Counted from the first letter of the stretch, positions 9,673 through 17,052 are shown. The stretch: 64,000 nucleotides of DNA from Georgfuchsia toluolica (GCF_907163265.1 NZ_CAJQUM010000001.1:3348001-3412000); one strand, 5' to 3'. The notes: a model not told the origin generated them from the letters alone. Program-made: numbers and translations.

Positions 9673-9750
9673 ACCTAACGTCTGCAATCACCGGGCGGCA
9701 AGAGGCGGCGAAGCCGGCTGTTGCCGCTCCGGTGCATTGCATGGTTGGGC
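9673..9750 (-). other. attC of the GAF cassette
   Basis: 78 bp from ACCTAAC (9673-9679) to GTTGGGC (9744-9750). The inner dyad is formed by CACCGGGCGGCAA and TTGCCGCTCCGGTG. Confidence 0.85.
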
Positions 9751-9792
9751 GGCCACTGAGCAACCCTGTAGCTCGTTCGAGCGAACCTGATC

Positions 9793-10275
9793 CTAATGAG
9801 CGATTTCGCCTTCGACGATCGCCGCAAACTTCTTCAGCTGCTCTATTTGCTTAGGAGAGAACTCGCGAGGCTCGGTGTCAACGAGAGACAGAGCACCGAT
9901 GCCTTTCCCGTTCGGACCGTGGAGCGGTACGCCCGCATAAAAACGCAGATGAAACTCCCCAGTGACAAACGGGTTGTCCGCAAACCTGACATCTTTGGTG
10001 GCATTCGGTACGACCATTTCCTCAGGTTCGAGCATAGCGTGCGCGCAGAAGCCGACATCGCGTGGGGTGGCTTCGACGTTGATGCCGTGGGTGGACTTGA
10101 ACCACTGTCGGTCACCGTCCACCAAGGTGAGAAAGACCATGGGCACGCCGAAGACATCGGCCACCAATTCGGTGATCCTATCGAACCGCAGTTCGCGGGG
10201 TGTGTCCAGGATATTGAGCGCCCTTAGCTCAGAAAGCCGATCTGACTCGTCGCTGGGAATAGGTGCGGGCTTCAT
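9793..10275 (-). CDS. GAF-domain cassette protein
   Basis: 160 residues, essentially one GAF sensor domain: DTPRELRFDRITELVADVFGVPMVFLTLVDGDRQWFKS, then GFCAHAML..E, FYAGVPLHGPNGKGIGALSLVD and a terminal helix. Free-standing GAF proteins of this kind bind small ligands or haem and often accompany diguanylate cyclases or kinases, but no output domain is present. The start at 10275 follows AAGGGG with seven bases between. The cassette has an unusually long 5' region (10276-10488) with no gene, which could hold its own promoter. Confidence 0.85.
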   Translation of the reverse strand: MKPAPIPSDESDRLSELRALNILDTPRELRFDRITELVADVFGVPMVFLTLVDGDRQWFKSTHGINVEATPRDVGFCAHAMLEPEEMVVPNATKDVRFADNPFVTGEFHLRFYAGVPLHGPNGKGIGALSLVDTEPREFSPKQIEQLKKFAAIVEGEIAH

Positions 10276-10488
10276 TGCTGTTCCCCTTTTGCTGATGATC
10301 GATACTCGCGAGCATGGGCGTCGCGAGCTCCAACTGCTTGCAGAGTGGTACAGGCGTACCGAAAGGAGAGGCCCTGCGGCCCCAGTGTGAACCCGTGGAT
10401 CAGCCTGATAGCCGATTCCTTATGGCCTAAGACTACCTACGACTCAGTTTACTCTGTTCCCTGCTGAGAGGGGCCGCCATCCCGTGCC

Positions 10489-10548
10489 GCCCAACGTTTG
10501 ACATAAGGGGCGTGCTTTAGCGCGTCCCGCTTGATGGAAGGGTTAGGC
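10489..10548 (-). other. attC of cytochrome cassette, copy 2
   Basis: 60 bp from GCCCAAC (10489-10495) to GTTAGGC (10542-10548). It differs from the copy-1 site only in one core base and one stem base (T at 10513, C at 9131). Confidence 0.9.
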
Positions 10549-10559
10549 GTTGGTTGCAT

Positions 10560-11036
10560 TCATTTTTCTGTATCAGCAAAACGATAAGTTGCATGACAGG
10601 CAATACAGTTATTCATAGCAGTGCTTAGCTGTTTGATGGTGTGTTGACTATCTTTCAGCCTTTCAGCATCAATGGCAATTTCATCGAATTTTTGCCGTGT
10701 ATCAAACCCCAGTTTTTTCATTTCAAGAGGGATTTTTCTAAACAATGTGCCAGGTACGTCAGCTTCTGCTGTCATTCCTGAAGATTTTGCGATTTTGGTC
10801 GCAGTTGCAAAGTCATTTATGGATACTGCGGCTAATATACCCTGAGAGTTTTGTAGCCAAGTTCGCATTTCCAGCAACAAAGCGTTGCGCTCGTCTTTGC
10901 TCAACTGGACCGCCAATCTGCCATCAGTAGAGGGTTTAACTTCCCCTACGGTAAATTTGTATGAAAACACAGCCACAACGAACGACAGTACCGCGACCAA
11001 CAACCAGCTACTTTTGCAAGAATTCATATTTTTCAT
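10560..11036 (-). CDS. Cytochrome c'-like protein, cassette copy 2
   Basis: 158 residues, identical to the product at 9178-9654 except for one Thr in place of Ala (GMTAEADV versus GMAAEADV). It has the same N-terminal membrane segment and the same C-terminal CIACH haem site. The whole cassette (566 bp from core to core) is repeated, so this is a cassette duplication and not only a gene copy. Being closer to attI, copy 2 is the more likely recent insertion or the better-expressed one. Function as for copy 1. Confidence 0.82.
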   Translation of the reverse strand: MKNMNSCKSSWLLVAVLSFVVAVFSYKFTVGEVKPSTDGRLAVQLSKDERNALLLEMRTWLQNSQGILAAVSINDFATATKIAKSSGMTAEADVPGTLFRKIPLEMKKLGFDTRQKFDEIAIDAERLKDSQHTIKQLSTAMNNCIACHATYRFADTEK

Positions 11037-11054
11037 TTCTAGTGAGGGTTGTAG

Positions 11055-11141
11055 ACCTAACGTAGAGCTAACCGGCGCTGCGCGGCTTTATCGCGCAGCG
11101 TCCAGCGACTGAAAGGAGCGAGGTTGAGCGCCATGTTAGGC
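11055..11141 (-). other. attC of the cyclase-like cassette
   Basis: 87 bp from ACCTAAC (11055-11061) to GTTAGGC (11135-11141). The central dyad is GCTGCGCG...CGCGCAGC around CTTTAT. Confidence 0.88.
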
Positions 11142-11151
11142 ATTTTTGGTA

Positions 11152-11937
11152 TTAGATTGGCGCTGGAAGAACGATTGGCTTGATGTTGCTTGCCTTGTTG
11201 CAAATGACTTTGTTAAATCTATTTGCCATCCATGTGTATTTTCCAAGAATGCTGGTGTTTTTATTTTTCAGCCCGGTCTCAATTAGAGATCTCCAACAAT
11301 CTAGGTTGATGCGTGTATTGACGTGGATGTTTTCTTGGTTGGCATGAATTTTAAACATCCAGAATGGGTCAATGTATGGGGCGTCATGGTCATCCTCTGC
11401 CACAAGCTGATGCTTTCTGATTTTCACGATCTCCCGATCTTCGTCGGAGCTTGCCAAGCAAAAATGCTTAAGGGAATTTTCATCAATCACGATGATGGGC
11501 GCGCCACCTGATTTGTCTTTTGCAACAGCATCGACAATGGCAGGGCCAAATATCGTGTTTCCAGAATGATACAAATTTCCGGTAACAATTGAGCCCCTGA
11601 GAAGGAATCCGTGGGCACATATGCCATTTTGGATCCGTGCTGCAGCCTCAAAGAGCCATATTGCATCGATGTTTGTTGCAGGCGTTGAAATAACTATGCT
11701 GTCTGAACAGTAAATAACTTCAGGTCTTACTATGTAGTCCGGCTTGCGGCCAGATACCTCATCTGGATCATCTTCCCCTATGTGCCTTGAAGCATCTGCG
11801 ATCAATTCATCAAGTTGCTTGAAAAGCCTGAAGCACCTGTCTGCTTCAAAGAACTCACTTTTTGCATACTTGGAAAAACCGAGGAGGTCGCAGTACAGAA
11901 CATGCCTCAGTTCAAACTGTGCTTTTTCGCTAATCAT
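11152..11937 (-). CDS. Class III nucleotidyl-cyclase-homology cassette protein
   Basis: 261 residues, soluble. Recognisable elements in order: HVLYCDLLGFSK (D17, position of the first metal Asp), VIYCSDSIVIS (D79, position of the second) and LLRGSIVTGNLYHSGNTIFGPAIVDAVAKDK followed by PIIVIDENSL, which parallels the dimer-interface, FG-x-x-V and I-V-S segments of class III cyclases. The usual GD of the second strand is SD here and the spacing between the aspartates is longer than usual. Activity and product (cAMP, cGMP or a pyrimidine cyclic nucleotide) cannot be predicted. Related stand-alone cyclases act in signalling and in Pycsar anti-phage defence, but no effector gene is present. Confidence 0.6.
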   Translation of the reverse strand: MISEKAQFELRHVLYCDLLGFSKYAKSEFFEADRCFRLFKQLDELIADASRHIGEDDPDEVSGRKPDYIVRPEVIYCSDSIVISTPATNIDAIWLFEAAARIQNGICAHGFLLRGSIVTGNLYHSGNTIFGPAIVDAVAKDKSGGAPIIVIDENSLKHFCLASSDEDREIVKIRKHQLVAEDDHDAPYIDPFWMFKIHANQENIHVNTRINLDCWRSLIETGLKNKNTSILGKYTWMANRFNKVICNKASNIKPIVLPAPI

Positions 11938-11959
11938 TGTGACGACACCATATAGAGAT

Positions 11960-12016
11960 GCCTAACGCCGGAATTCACCCGGCCGCGCAGCGGTCCGGTG
12001 GAATGAACTGTTAGAG
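11960..12016 (-). other. attC of the first cassette
   Basis: 57 bp from GCCTAAC (11960-11966) to GTTAGAG (12010-12016), with the dyad ACCCGGCCGCGCAGCGGTCCGGT. Its outer core GTTAGAG matches the attI-side CTCTAAC (12661), as expected for one inserted cassette. Confidence 0.88.
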
Positions 12017-12037
12017 CGCAGGCAAACCGGAGGCGAC

Positions 12038-12463
12038 ATGAGCAAACTAGCACACAGCAACGACGCAACGATGGAAGAAATAGAGTGCAACGCACGAGAT
12101 GCGGTAGATGAACCTCCTGTGCGCTGGAAGAAGGTGCACACCACAGACGAACTTAAAGAGTTCTACCGTAGCGTGCTTCCGGCGATTCGCGAAGCCGCAA
12201 GAGAACTCGGCTATGCGATTGGGCTGCACGGGTCGATGACACGCGACCTAGACTTAATCGCGGTGCCGTGGGTCGAAGGCCACGCAACCAAAGACCAGTT
12301 GGCGCACGCTATTGCCTATGTGGCCTGCGGCATTTCTCGGGAAGGAAACTACGACTGGACTGTGAAGCCAGCCGGCCGAGTTGCCGTTTCGATCCCGATT
12401 TGCTGGACGGCAGACAACCGCCCGAGCGCCGGCCACATTGACCTCAGCGTGATGGTGGCTTGA
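12038..12463 (+). CDS. Uncharacterised cassette protein with GSMTRDLDLI motif (phage-type family)
   Basis: 141 residues from ATG 12038, preceded by CCGGAGGCGAC, a good ribosome site. The middle, ELGYAIGLHGSMTRDLDLIAVPW, resembles a family of small phage-encoded proteins. The GS...RD-x-D pattern superficially resembles nucleotidyltransferases, but the spacing is too short to claim that fold. The C-terminal part contains AGRVAVSIPICWTADNRPSAGHIDLSVM. It is the first cassette of the array yet is coded on the + strand, towards intI, so the usual integron promoter would read it antisense. It is followed after one base by a second small gene. Function unknown. Confidence 0.65.
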   Translation: MSKLAHSNDATMEEIECNARDAVDEPPVRWKKVHTTDELKEFYRSVLPAIREAARELGYAIGLHGSMTRDLDLIAVPWVEGHATKDQLAHAIAYVACGISREGNYDWTVKPAGRVAVSIPICWTADNRPSAGHIDLSVMVA

Positions 12464-12464
12464 T

Positions 12465-12653
12465 ATGGCCTGCGAACTCTGCGGCGGAACCGGCTGGGTG
12501 TGCGAGAACTGCGGCACCCAATGGGAACAAGCGGACGGGCGAACATGCTGCGGCGCGGGCCAAAACTGCGTTTGCAACCCGAACGGCGAAGTGAAGTGGC
12601 AAGCGGTGTATGCCTCGACGGAGCCGGAGAAGGTGAAAGAGTGGGCGCACTGA
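12465..12653 (+). CDS. Small Cys-rich (zinc-ribbon-like) cassette protein
   Basis: 62 residues with four CxxC/CC-type positions: CELCGGTGWVCENCG, then CCGAGQNCVC. This looks like a zinc-binding knuckle related to the CxxCxGxG pattern of DnaJ and of small phage proteins. It starts one base after the preceding stop, so the two genes are translated as a unit. The stop lies just before the attI-side core at 12661. Unknown function; nucleic-acid binding or a chaperone-like role is only a guess. Confidence 0.6.
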   Translation: MACELCGGTGWVCENCGTQWEQADGRTCCGAGQNCVCNPNGEVKWQAVYASTEPEKVKEWAH

Positions 12654-12660
12654 TGATGCG

Positions 12661-12730
12661 CTCTAACGTAAAGTCGGCTGCCTAAAAGACGGAAAACTTT
12701 CCATCAAGGCGCCGGATAAAATTTTTGAAA
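12661..12730 (-). other. attI-like integration site
   Basis: The core CTCTAAC (GTTAGAG on the - strand) at 12661-12667 marks the array head. On the - strand it is preceded by TTTTAGGCAGCCGACTTTAC, a second, inverted core-like site in the position of the left simple site of known attI sequences. It lies 118 bases from the intI start. I cannot place the cassette promoter Pc with confidence in the AT-rich stretch 12715-12784. Confidence 0.7.
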
Positions 12731-12784
12731 AATGCATTTTTGCTTTAGAATCAAAAAGTCATCATTTTTTAGTAGAGCCTAAAA

Positions 12785-13783
12785 ATGGAAAGACTACCGG
12801 CGCGCAATGCGGCTCAGGAACCCAGGCTACTGGATCAGGTGCGGGGCAAGATCCGCCTCAAACATTACAGCTTGCGTACCGAGCAATCTTATCTGGATTG
12901 GATTAAACGATACATCCGGCATTTTGGCAAGCGTCATCCAAAAAATCTGGGGGCGGCCGAGGTTGAGATATTCCTGACTCATCTGGCAGTGGAGGGCAAG
13001 GTGGCGGCCTCGACGCAAAATCAGGCCAAGAGCGCATTGCTGTTTTTGTATCGCGAGGTACTCGAGCTTGAGCTGCCCTGGCTGGACAATGTTGAAAAGG
13101 CCAAGGCTCCCAAACGCTTGCCGGTGGTATTGACCATGAATGAAGTGCAGTCCCTGCTTTCAAGACTGGAGGGTACGCATTGGCTGATCGCCAACTTGCT
13201 CTACGGTACCGGCATGCGCGTGATGGAGGCGTTGCGGCTGCGGGTCAAGGACATTGACTTTCAGCGCAACGAAATTCTCGTCAGGGATGGCAAGGGCGCC
13301 AAGGATCGCGTCACCGTGTTGCCTCTGGTACTCAAGCAGCCCTTGCAGGAGCATTTGCTCAAGGTTCGCAGATTGCATGAGCGCGATCTGGAAGCGGGAG
13401 GAGGCGAGGTATATCTGCCCTATGCGCTGGAGCGCAAATACCCCAACGCCACTCGCGAGTGGGGATGGCAGTATGTGTTTCCTTCGGCGTCGCTGTCGGT
13501 CGATCCGCGCTCGGGGACCGTGCGGCGGCATCATTTGCAGGATCAGGCGGTGCAACGGGCCTTGAAACAGGCGGTGCGCGATGCCGGTCTGGCGAAGCCG
13601 GCGACGCCGCACACGCTGCGCCATTCCTTTGCCACGCATCTGCTCGAAGGCGGCTATGACATCCGCACGGTGCAGGAATTGCTCGGCCATTCGGATGTGA
13701 GCACGACCATGATCTATACCCATGTGCTGAACAAAGGTGGGCGAGGAGTGGTCAGCCCAATCGATAGATTGGGCCGGGCTTGA
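12785..13783 (+). CDS. intI: Integron integrase (tyrosine recombinase)
   Basis: 332 residues, full length. The tyrosine-recombinase catalytic set is intact: R145 ([12 protein letters not shown]), K170, H277 and R279 ([15 protein letters not shown]), H302 ([10 protein letters not shown]) and the nucleophile Y311 (MIYTHV). Between about 213 and 251 it has the extra segment unique to IntI ([12 protein letters not shown] ... [13 protein letters not shown]), which separates it from XerC/D. It inserts and excises cassettes by attI x attC and attC x attC recombination. An AT-rich leader precedes it. I saw no LexA box (CTG-N10-CAG type) near the start. The stop is part of a strong terminator. Nothing visible is broken, so activity is plausible. 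Confidence 0.97.
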   Translation: MERLPARNAAQEPRLLDQVRGKIRLKHYSLRTEQSYLDWIKRYIRHFGKRHPKNLGAAEVEIFLTHLAVEGKVAASTQNQAKSALLFLYREVLELELPWLDNVEKAKAPKRLPVVLTMNEVQSLLSRLEGTHWLIANLLYGTGMRVMEALRLRVKDIDFQRNEILVRDGKGAKDRVTVLPLVLKQPLQEHLLKVRRLHERDLEAGGGEVYLPYALERKYPNATREWGWQYVFPSASLSVDPRSGTVRRHHLQDQAVQRALKQAVRDAGLAKPATPHTLRHSFATHLLEGGYDIRTVQELLGHSDVSTTMIYTHVLNKGGRGVVSPIDRLGRA

Positions 13784-13796
13784 GCCCGGCCCTTTG
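13771..13796 (+). terminator. Terminator overlapping the intI stop
   Basis: Perfect 10-bp stem GGGCCGGGCT / AGCCCGGCCC with a TG loop (13771-13792) followed by TTTGGG. The TGA stop of intI (13781-13783) lies in the loop and the first base of the right arm. Confidence 0.7.
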
Positions 13797-14011
13797 GGCG
13801 AATGAGAGGCACTCCCTCCCGGCCTCCCTCGCCGAGCGAGGGAGGTGACTTCGGGGCTTCGCAATGACCGAAGGAAATGACCAGCGGAAATCCCTGTGGG
13901 ATCCCCGTGGGAGGACGAGCGCCCGAGCAAGTGTAATGCGAGGGCCGGGCCTAGTGTGGCGAGTCCGGTAGAATGGCGCCAGAGCGGATGGGCGCTGGAT
14001 TGGAGACCGAC

Positions 14012-14218
14012 ATGTCTGAAATTCATTTTGTCGTGGAAGAGGCGGACGAAGGCGGGTACATCGCCAAGGCCGTCAACGATGACATTTTTACCGAAGCGGA
14101 CGATATTGCCACCTTGCATACCAACGTCCGTGATGCCGTGCATTGCCATTTCGACAAAGACAATATACCGGCCGTGATCCGCCTGCATTTCACGCACGAG
14201 GAAGTGATCGCCGCATGA
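14012..14218 (+). CDS. HicB-like antitoxin-type small protein
   Basis: 68 residues: MSEIHFVVEEADEGGYIAKAV, DDIFTEADDIATLHTNVRDAVHCHF and AVIRLHFTHEEVIAA. This is the partial RNase-H-like fold of HicB-type antitoxins that are paired with a short HicA mRNA-interferase. ATG 14012 follows GGAG seven bases upstream. The TGA overlaps the ATG of the next frame (ATGA at 14215-14218), the usual translational coupling of such pairs. That next frame is only a stub, so this gene is an orphan antitoxin without a functional toxin. Confidence 0.75.
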   Translation: MSEIHFVVEEADEGGYIAKAVNDDIFTEADDIATLHTNVRDAVHCHFDKDNIPAVIRLHFTHEEVIAA

Positions 14219-14256
14219 GGCTGCCCCGCGATGTTTCGGGTGCAGGGTATTTACGC
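14215..14256 (+). pseudogene. hicA-like toxin, 5' stub only
   Basis: ATG 14215 begins MRLPRDVSGAG, matching the N-terminus of HicA partners of this antitoxin type (M-x-LPRD-x-SG). The match ends after about 11 codons, exactly where a GTCATTCC-family palindrome begins (14257). The remaining ~60 residues, including the catalytic His loop, are gone. The stub is short, so the call rests on position, overlap and motif together. Confidence 0.5.
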
Positions 14257-14340
14257 TGTCATTCCGGACACCGGGTTTGCGGTGAGCCGGAATCCAGCGA
14301 TTTTTCAAGACCCTGGATTCCCGCTTTCGCGGGAATGACA
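14257..14340. repeat. GTCATTCC-family palindromic element (intact ends)
   Basis: 84 bp with perfect 9-bp terminal inverted repeats TGTCATTCC / GGAATGACA and two inner hairpins, CCGGACACCGGG...CCGG and CCCGCTTTCGCGGG. It replaces most of a hicA-like toxin gene. Confidence 0.75.
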
Positions 14341-14401
14341 AACAAGAATATCCTCGTGATGACTTTTCTGGATTAACGGGTATCGATCCCGGTTCGAGCC
14401 G

Positions 14402-15379
14402 ATGCTTGCCTATCTCGTCCGCCGCCTGCTGTATGCGATCCCGATTTTGATCGGGGTGAATCTCATCACCTTTGCGCTGTTCTTCGTGGTCAATACGCCG
14501 GATGACATGGCGCGGCTGCAACTGGGCGTGAAGCGCGTAACGCCGGAGGCGATCCAGAAGTGGAAGGCGGAGCGCGGCTACGACAAGCCGCTGCTGTGGA
14601 ATGCGGCGGGGCAGGGCGCGGCGCGCGTCACCGACACGATCTTTTATGCCAAATCGGTGCGCATGTTCGCCTTCGATTTCGGCCGCGCCGACGACGGCCG
14701 CGACATCGCGCGCGAGATTCGCCATCGCATGTGGCCGTCGCTCGCGATTGCCGTGCCGACCTTTGTGCTGAGCCTGTTCGTAACGGTGTCGTTCGCCTTG
14801 CTGCTGGTGTTCTTTCGCGGTACGGCGCTGGATATCTACGGCACGGTGCTGTGCGTGGCGCTAATGTCGGTGTCAGGCCTGTTCTACATCATCGGCGGGC
14901 AATGGATCGTGAGCAAGGTTTGGCATTGGGTGCCGATTTCGGGTTATGCGCCGGGGTTCGACGGCGTCAAGTTCCTGCTGCTGCCAGTGGTTATCAGCGT
15001 GATCGGAGGCATCGGCGCCGGATCGCGCTGGTACCGCACCATTTTCCTCGAAGAGATCGGCCGCGACTACGTGCGCACGGCGCGCGCCAAGGGCCTGACC
15101 GAGAACGCGGTGCTGTTCCGCCATGTGTTGAAGAACGGCATGGTGCCGATCCTGACCGGCGTCGTGGTGGTGATCCCGGCGTTGTTCATGGGCAGCCTGC
15201 TGGTCGAATCCTTCTTCGGCATTCCCGGCCTCGGCAGCTACACCATCGAGGCGATCCAGGCGCAGGATTTCGCCGTGGTGCGGGCCATGGTGTTCATCGG
15301 CACGGTGCTCTACATCCTCGGCCTGCTCTTGACCGATGTGTCATATACGCTGGTCGATCCCAGGGTGCGGCTGAAATGA
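14402..15379 (+). CDS. Peptide/nickel-type ABC transporter permease (DppB/OppB family)
   Basis: 325 residues. It starts with the family signature MLAYLVRRLLYAIPILIGVNLITFALFFVV and ends with SYTLVDPRVRLK. Six membrane segments are expected. The cytoplasmic EAA loop, which contacts the ATPase, reads RDYVRTARAKGLTENAVLFRHVLKNGMVPIL. A periplasmic stretch of about 60 residues separates the first two helices. It is the first of three genes making a complete ABC core with two permeases and a fused double ATPase. No solute-binding protein gene is next to it; the region to the left is the integron. Confidence 0.9.
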   Translation: MLAYLVRRLLYAIPILIGVNLITFALFFVVNTPDDMARLQLGVKRVTPEAIQKWKAERGYDKPLLWNAAGQGAARVTDTIFYAKSVRMFAFDFGRADDGRDIAREIRHRMWPSLAIAVPTFVLSLFVTVSFALLLVFFRGTALDIYGTVLCVALMSVSGLFYIIGGQWIVSKVWHWVPISGYAPGFDGVKFLLLPVVISVIGGIGAGSRWYRTIFLEEIGRDYVRTARAKGLTENAVLFRHVLKNGMVPILTGVVVVIPALFMGSLLVESFFGIPGLGSYTIEAIQAQDFAVVRAMVFIGTVLYILGLLLTDVSYTLVDPRVRLK

Positions 15380-15434
15380 GCAAATGTTCATCATTCCACG
15401 GGGACGAAGCCACCCGAAGCGGTGGTTCCTTTCA

Positions 15435-15510
15435 GTCATTCCCGCGTAGGCGGGAATCCAGTGTCTTTCAGTGGAGGAAGTCGCTGGGTCCCCGCCTGCG
15501 CGGGGACGAC
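15435..15510. repeat. GTCATTCC-family palindromic element between permease genes
   Basis: GTCATTCCCGCGTAGGCGGG at the left and CCCCGCCTGCGCGGGGACGAC at the right. It fills the gap between the two permease genes. An in-frame ATG within it (15471) is therefore unlikely to be the real start of the second permease. Confidence 0.75.
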
Positions 15511-15527
15511 GAGGAAAAGGGGCGCGC

Positions 15528-16952
15528 GTGCTCGGCATAAAACCCGTCCTGCTGGCTTCCGACGCGCTGCTGCTGGTGCTGCTGCTCGGCAGCGTTGCGC
15601 TGGCATGGTCCACCTGGCACAGCGAGCCCTTGCGCGCGGCATGGCGGCGTGTCGGCGGCAACCGCACCGGCATGGCGTCGGCCACGCTGCTGGCGCTGTT
15701 CGTCGTGGTCGGCCTGCTCGATTCGCTGCATTACCGGCCTGTATTACCCACCGTTAACGCCTCCGTTCGGGCTGAGCCTGTCCTGAGCAAAGCCGAAGGG
15801 CCTGTCGAAGCCCAATATTCGGTTGAGGTGCTCTCCGCGCTCGATGCCGTGCTGATGCCGCTGCGAACCAATACCGAGAAAACCTATTCCGCGCCGCTGG
15901 CGACGAACCTCTTTTCAATGGACGTCAGCGAGGACGGCATGACGCGCGTCTTCCCGCGTCTCAAGCATGGCGGCGCCGGCCTCGCAACGAGTCACATCAG
16001 CCATGGCCTGGATGTTGCGCAGCGCGTGTTGAAGGGGGCCACGCTGGGGGGTGGGGCCTGGTTCGCGATCTGGGCCGCGATCTGGTTGTGGCGCAGGCGA
16101 CCAAAGGAAGTGCCCGTGGTAAATGATCGTGCGGCAGTGATGGGCCGTCTGCGACCCGTGCTTGGCGTGCTGCTGGCAGTGGCGCTCTGCGGCGGCATCG
16201 TGGCCGAACTGGCAGGCGGCTATCACGTGCTCGGTACCGACAAGGTGGGGCAGGACGTGCTTTACCTTTCGCTGAAGAGCATTCGCACCGGCCTCCTGCT
16301 CGGTACGCTGACCACGCTCATCATGCTGCCGGCGGCGGTGCTGCTCGGCATCCTCGCCGGTTACGTCGGCGGCTGGGTCGACGATGCGATCCAGTATCTC
16401 TACACCACGTTGAATTCGATTCCCGATGTGCTGCTCATTGCGGCCGCGATATTGATGATGCAGGTTTTCATCGATACGCATCCGGGCTGGTTTTCCTCGG
16501 CGGCGGAACGCGCCGATGCGCGCCTGCTGGCGCTCTGCATCATCATGGGCGTCACCAGCTGGACCGGGCTGTGTCGCCTGCTGCGCGGCGAGACATTGAA
16601 GCTGCGCGAGCTGGAATACGTCCAGGCTGCGCAGGCGTTTGGGATATCGCGCCTGACCGTGATGCTGCGCCACATCCTGCCCAACCTGGCGCATATCGTG
16701 CTCATCACCATGGTGATGGATTTCTCGCGCCTGGTGCTGGCCGAGGCGGTGCTGTCCTATGTCGGCGTCGGCGTCGATCCCTCCACCATCAGCTTCGGCA
16801 CCATGATCGATGCCGCGCGCATGGAACTGGCGCGCGAACCGATGGTGTGGTGGTCGCTGGCCGCAGCCTTCTCTTTCATGTTTGCGCTGGTGCTGGCGGC
16901 GAATCTGTTTGCGGATGCGGTGCGCGATGCGTTCGATCCTAAAAATATCTGA
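15528..16952 (+). CDS. Peptide/nickel-type ABC transporter permease (DppC/OppC family), enlarged
   Basis: 474 residues from GTG 15528 (AAGGGG five bases upstream). The C-terminal ~300 residues are a standard DppC: LGTDKVGQDVLYLSLKSIRTGLLLG, the EAA loop EYVQAAQAFGISRLTVMLRHILPNLAHIV and DPSTISFGTMID. Unlike typical ~300-residue members it has two early hydrophobic segments and about 170 extra N-terminal residues. Part of that extension, SVRAEPVLSKAEGPVEAQ, is the translation of a dispersed palindromic repeat (15763-15812) sitting in frame in the loop after the second hydrophobic segment. It pairs with the permease at 14402 and the ATPase at 17053. Confidence 0.88.
   Translation: MLGIKPVLLASDALLLVLLLGSVALAWSTWHSEPLRAAWRRVGGNRTGMASATLLALFVVVGLLDSLHYRPVLPTVNASVRAEPVLSKAEGPVEAQYSVEVLSALDAVLMPLRTNTEKTYSAPLATNLFSMDVSEDGMTRVFPRLKHGGAGLATSHISHGLDVAQRVLKGATLGGGAWFAIWAAIWLWRRRPKEVPVVNDRAAVMGRLRPVLGVLLAVALCGGIVAELAGGYHVLGTDKVGQDVLYLSLKSIRTGLLLGTLTTLIMLPAAVLLGILAGYVGGWVDDAIQYLYTTLNSIPDVLLIAAAILMMQVFIDTHPGWFSSAAERADARLLALCIIMGVTSWTGLCRLLRGETLKLRELEYVQAAQAFGISRLTVMLRHILPNLAHIVLITMVMDFSRLVLAEAVLSYVGVGVDPSTISFGTMIDAARMELAREPMVWWSLAAAFSFMFALVLAANLFADAVRDAFDPKNI
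15763..15812. repeat. CCGTTCG-family palindromic element inside the dppC-like gene
   Basis: CCGTTCGGGCTGAGCCTGTC then CTGAGCAAAGCCGAAGGGCCTGTCGAAG, a diverged copy of the family whose best examples are at 45469 and 47701. It is translated in frame. Confidence 0.7.
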
Positions 16953-16987
16953 GGTTCAAGGTGCAAGTTGCAAGATACAAGTTAACC

Positions 16988-17029
16988 TTGCCCCTTGCCC
17001 CTTGCCCCTTGCCCCTTGCCCCTTGCCCC
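16988..17029 (+). repeat. Heptamer tandem repeat (TTGCCCC x6) before the ABC ATPase gene
   Basis: Six perfect TTGCCCC units, flanked by the inverted pair GGTTCAAGG (about 16953) and CCTTGAACC (about 17029). It ends 23 bases before the ATPase start codon. Confidence 0.9.
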
Positions 17030-17052
17030 CTTGAACCTTGAAACCTGAATCC

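Larger units (their letters stand above)
7062..13783. mobile_element. Chromosomal integron: intI, attI and eight gene cassettes
   Basis: The integrase gene (12785-13783, +) diverges from an array that runs leftward from the attI core CTCTAAC (12661-12667). Seven sites of the form RYYYAAC...GTTRRRY with internal dyad symmetry (57-87 bp) separate the cassettes at 11960, 11055, 10489, 9673, 9107, 8059 and 7430. The last cassette ends at GTTAGGT (7062-7068) without a recognisable attC. Each cassette carries one compact gene, except the first, which has two on the opposite strand. Several cassettes are visibly more AT-rich than the flanking chromosome. Confidence 0.92.

Noticed and set aside
12038-12463. 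Nucleotidyltransferase call for the first cassette gene
   Set aside because: GSMTRDLD resembles the motif but the spacing between GS and the aspartates is too short for the polymerase-beta-type fold.
12715-12784. Cassette promoter Pc and intI promoter
   Set aside because: The region is AT-rich and several hexamer pairs are possible, such as TTGAAA...TAGAAT, but spacing is poor; I could not choose one.
13160-14725. 521-codon open frame antisense to intI and the hicB region
   Set aside because: It covers a terminator, two repeats and parts of three real genes and shows no domain.
16988-17029. CRISPR array
   Set aside because: The repeat is a 7-base perfect tandem without spacers.
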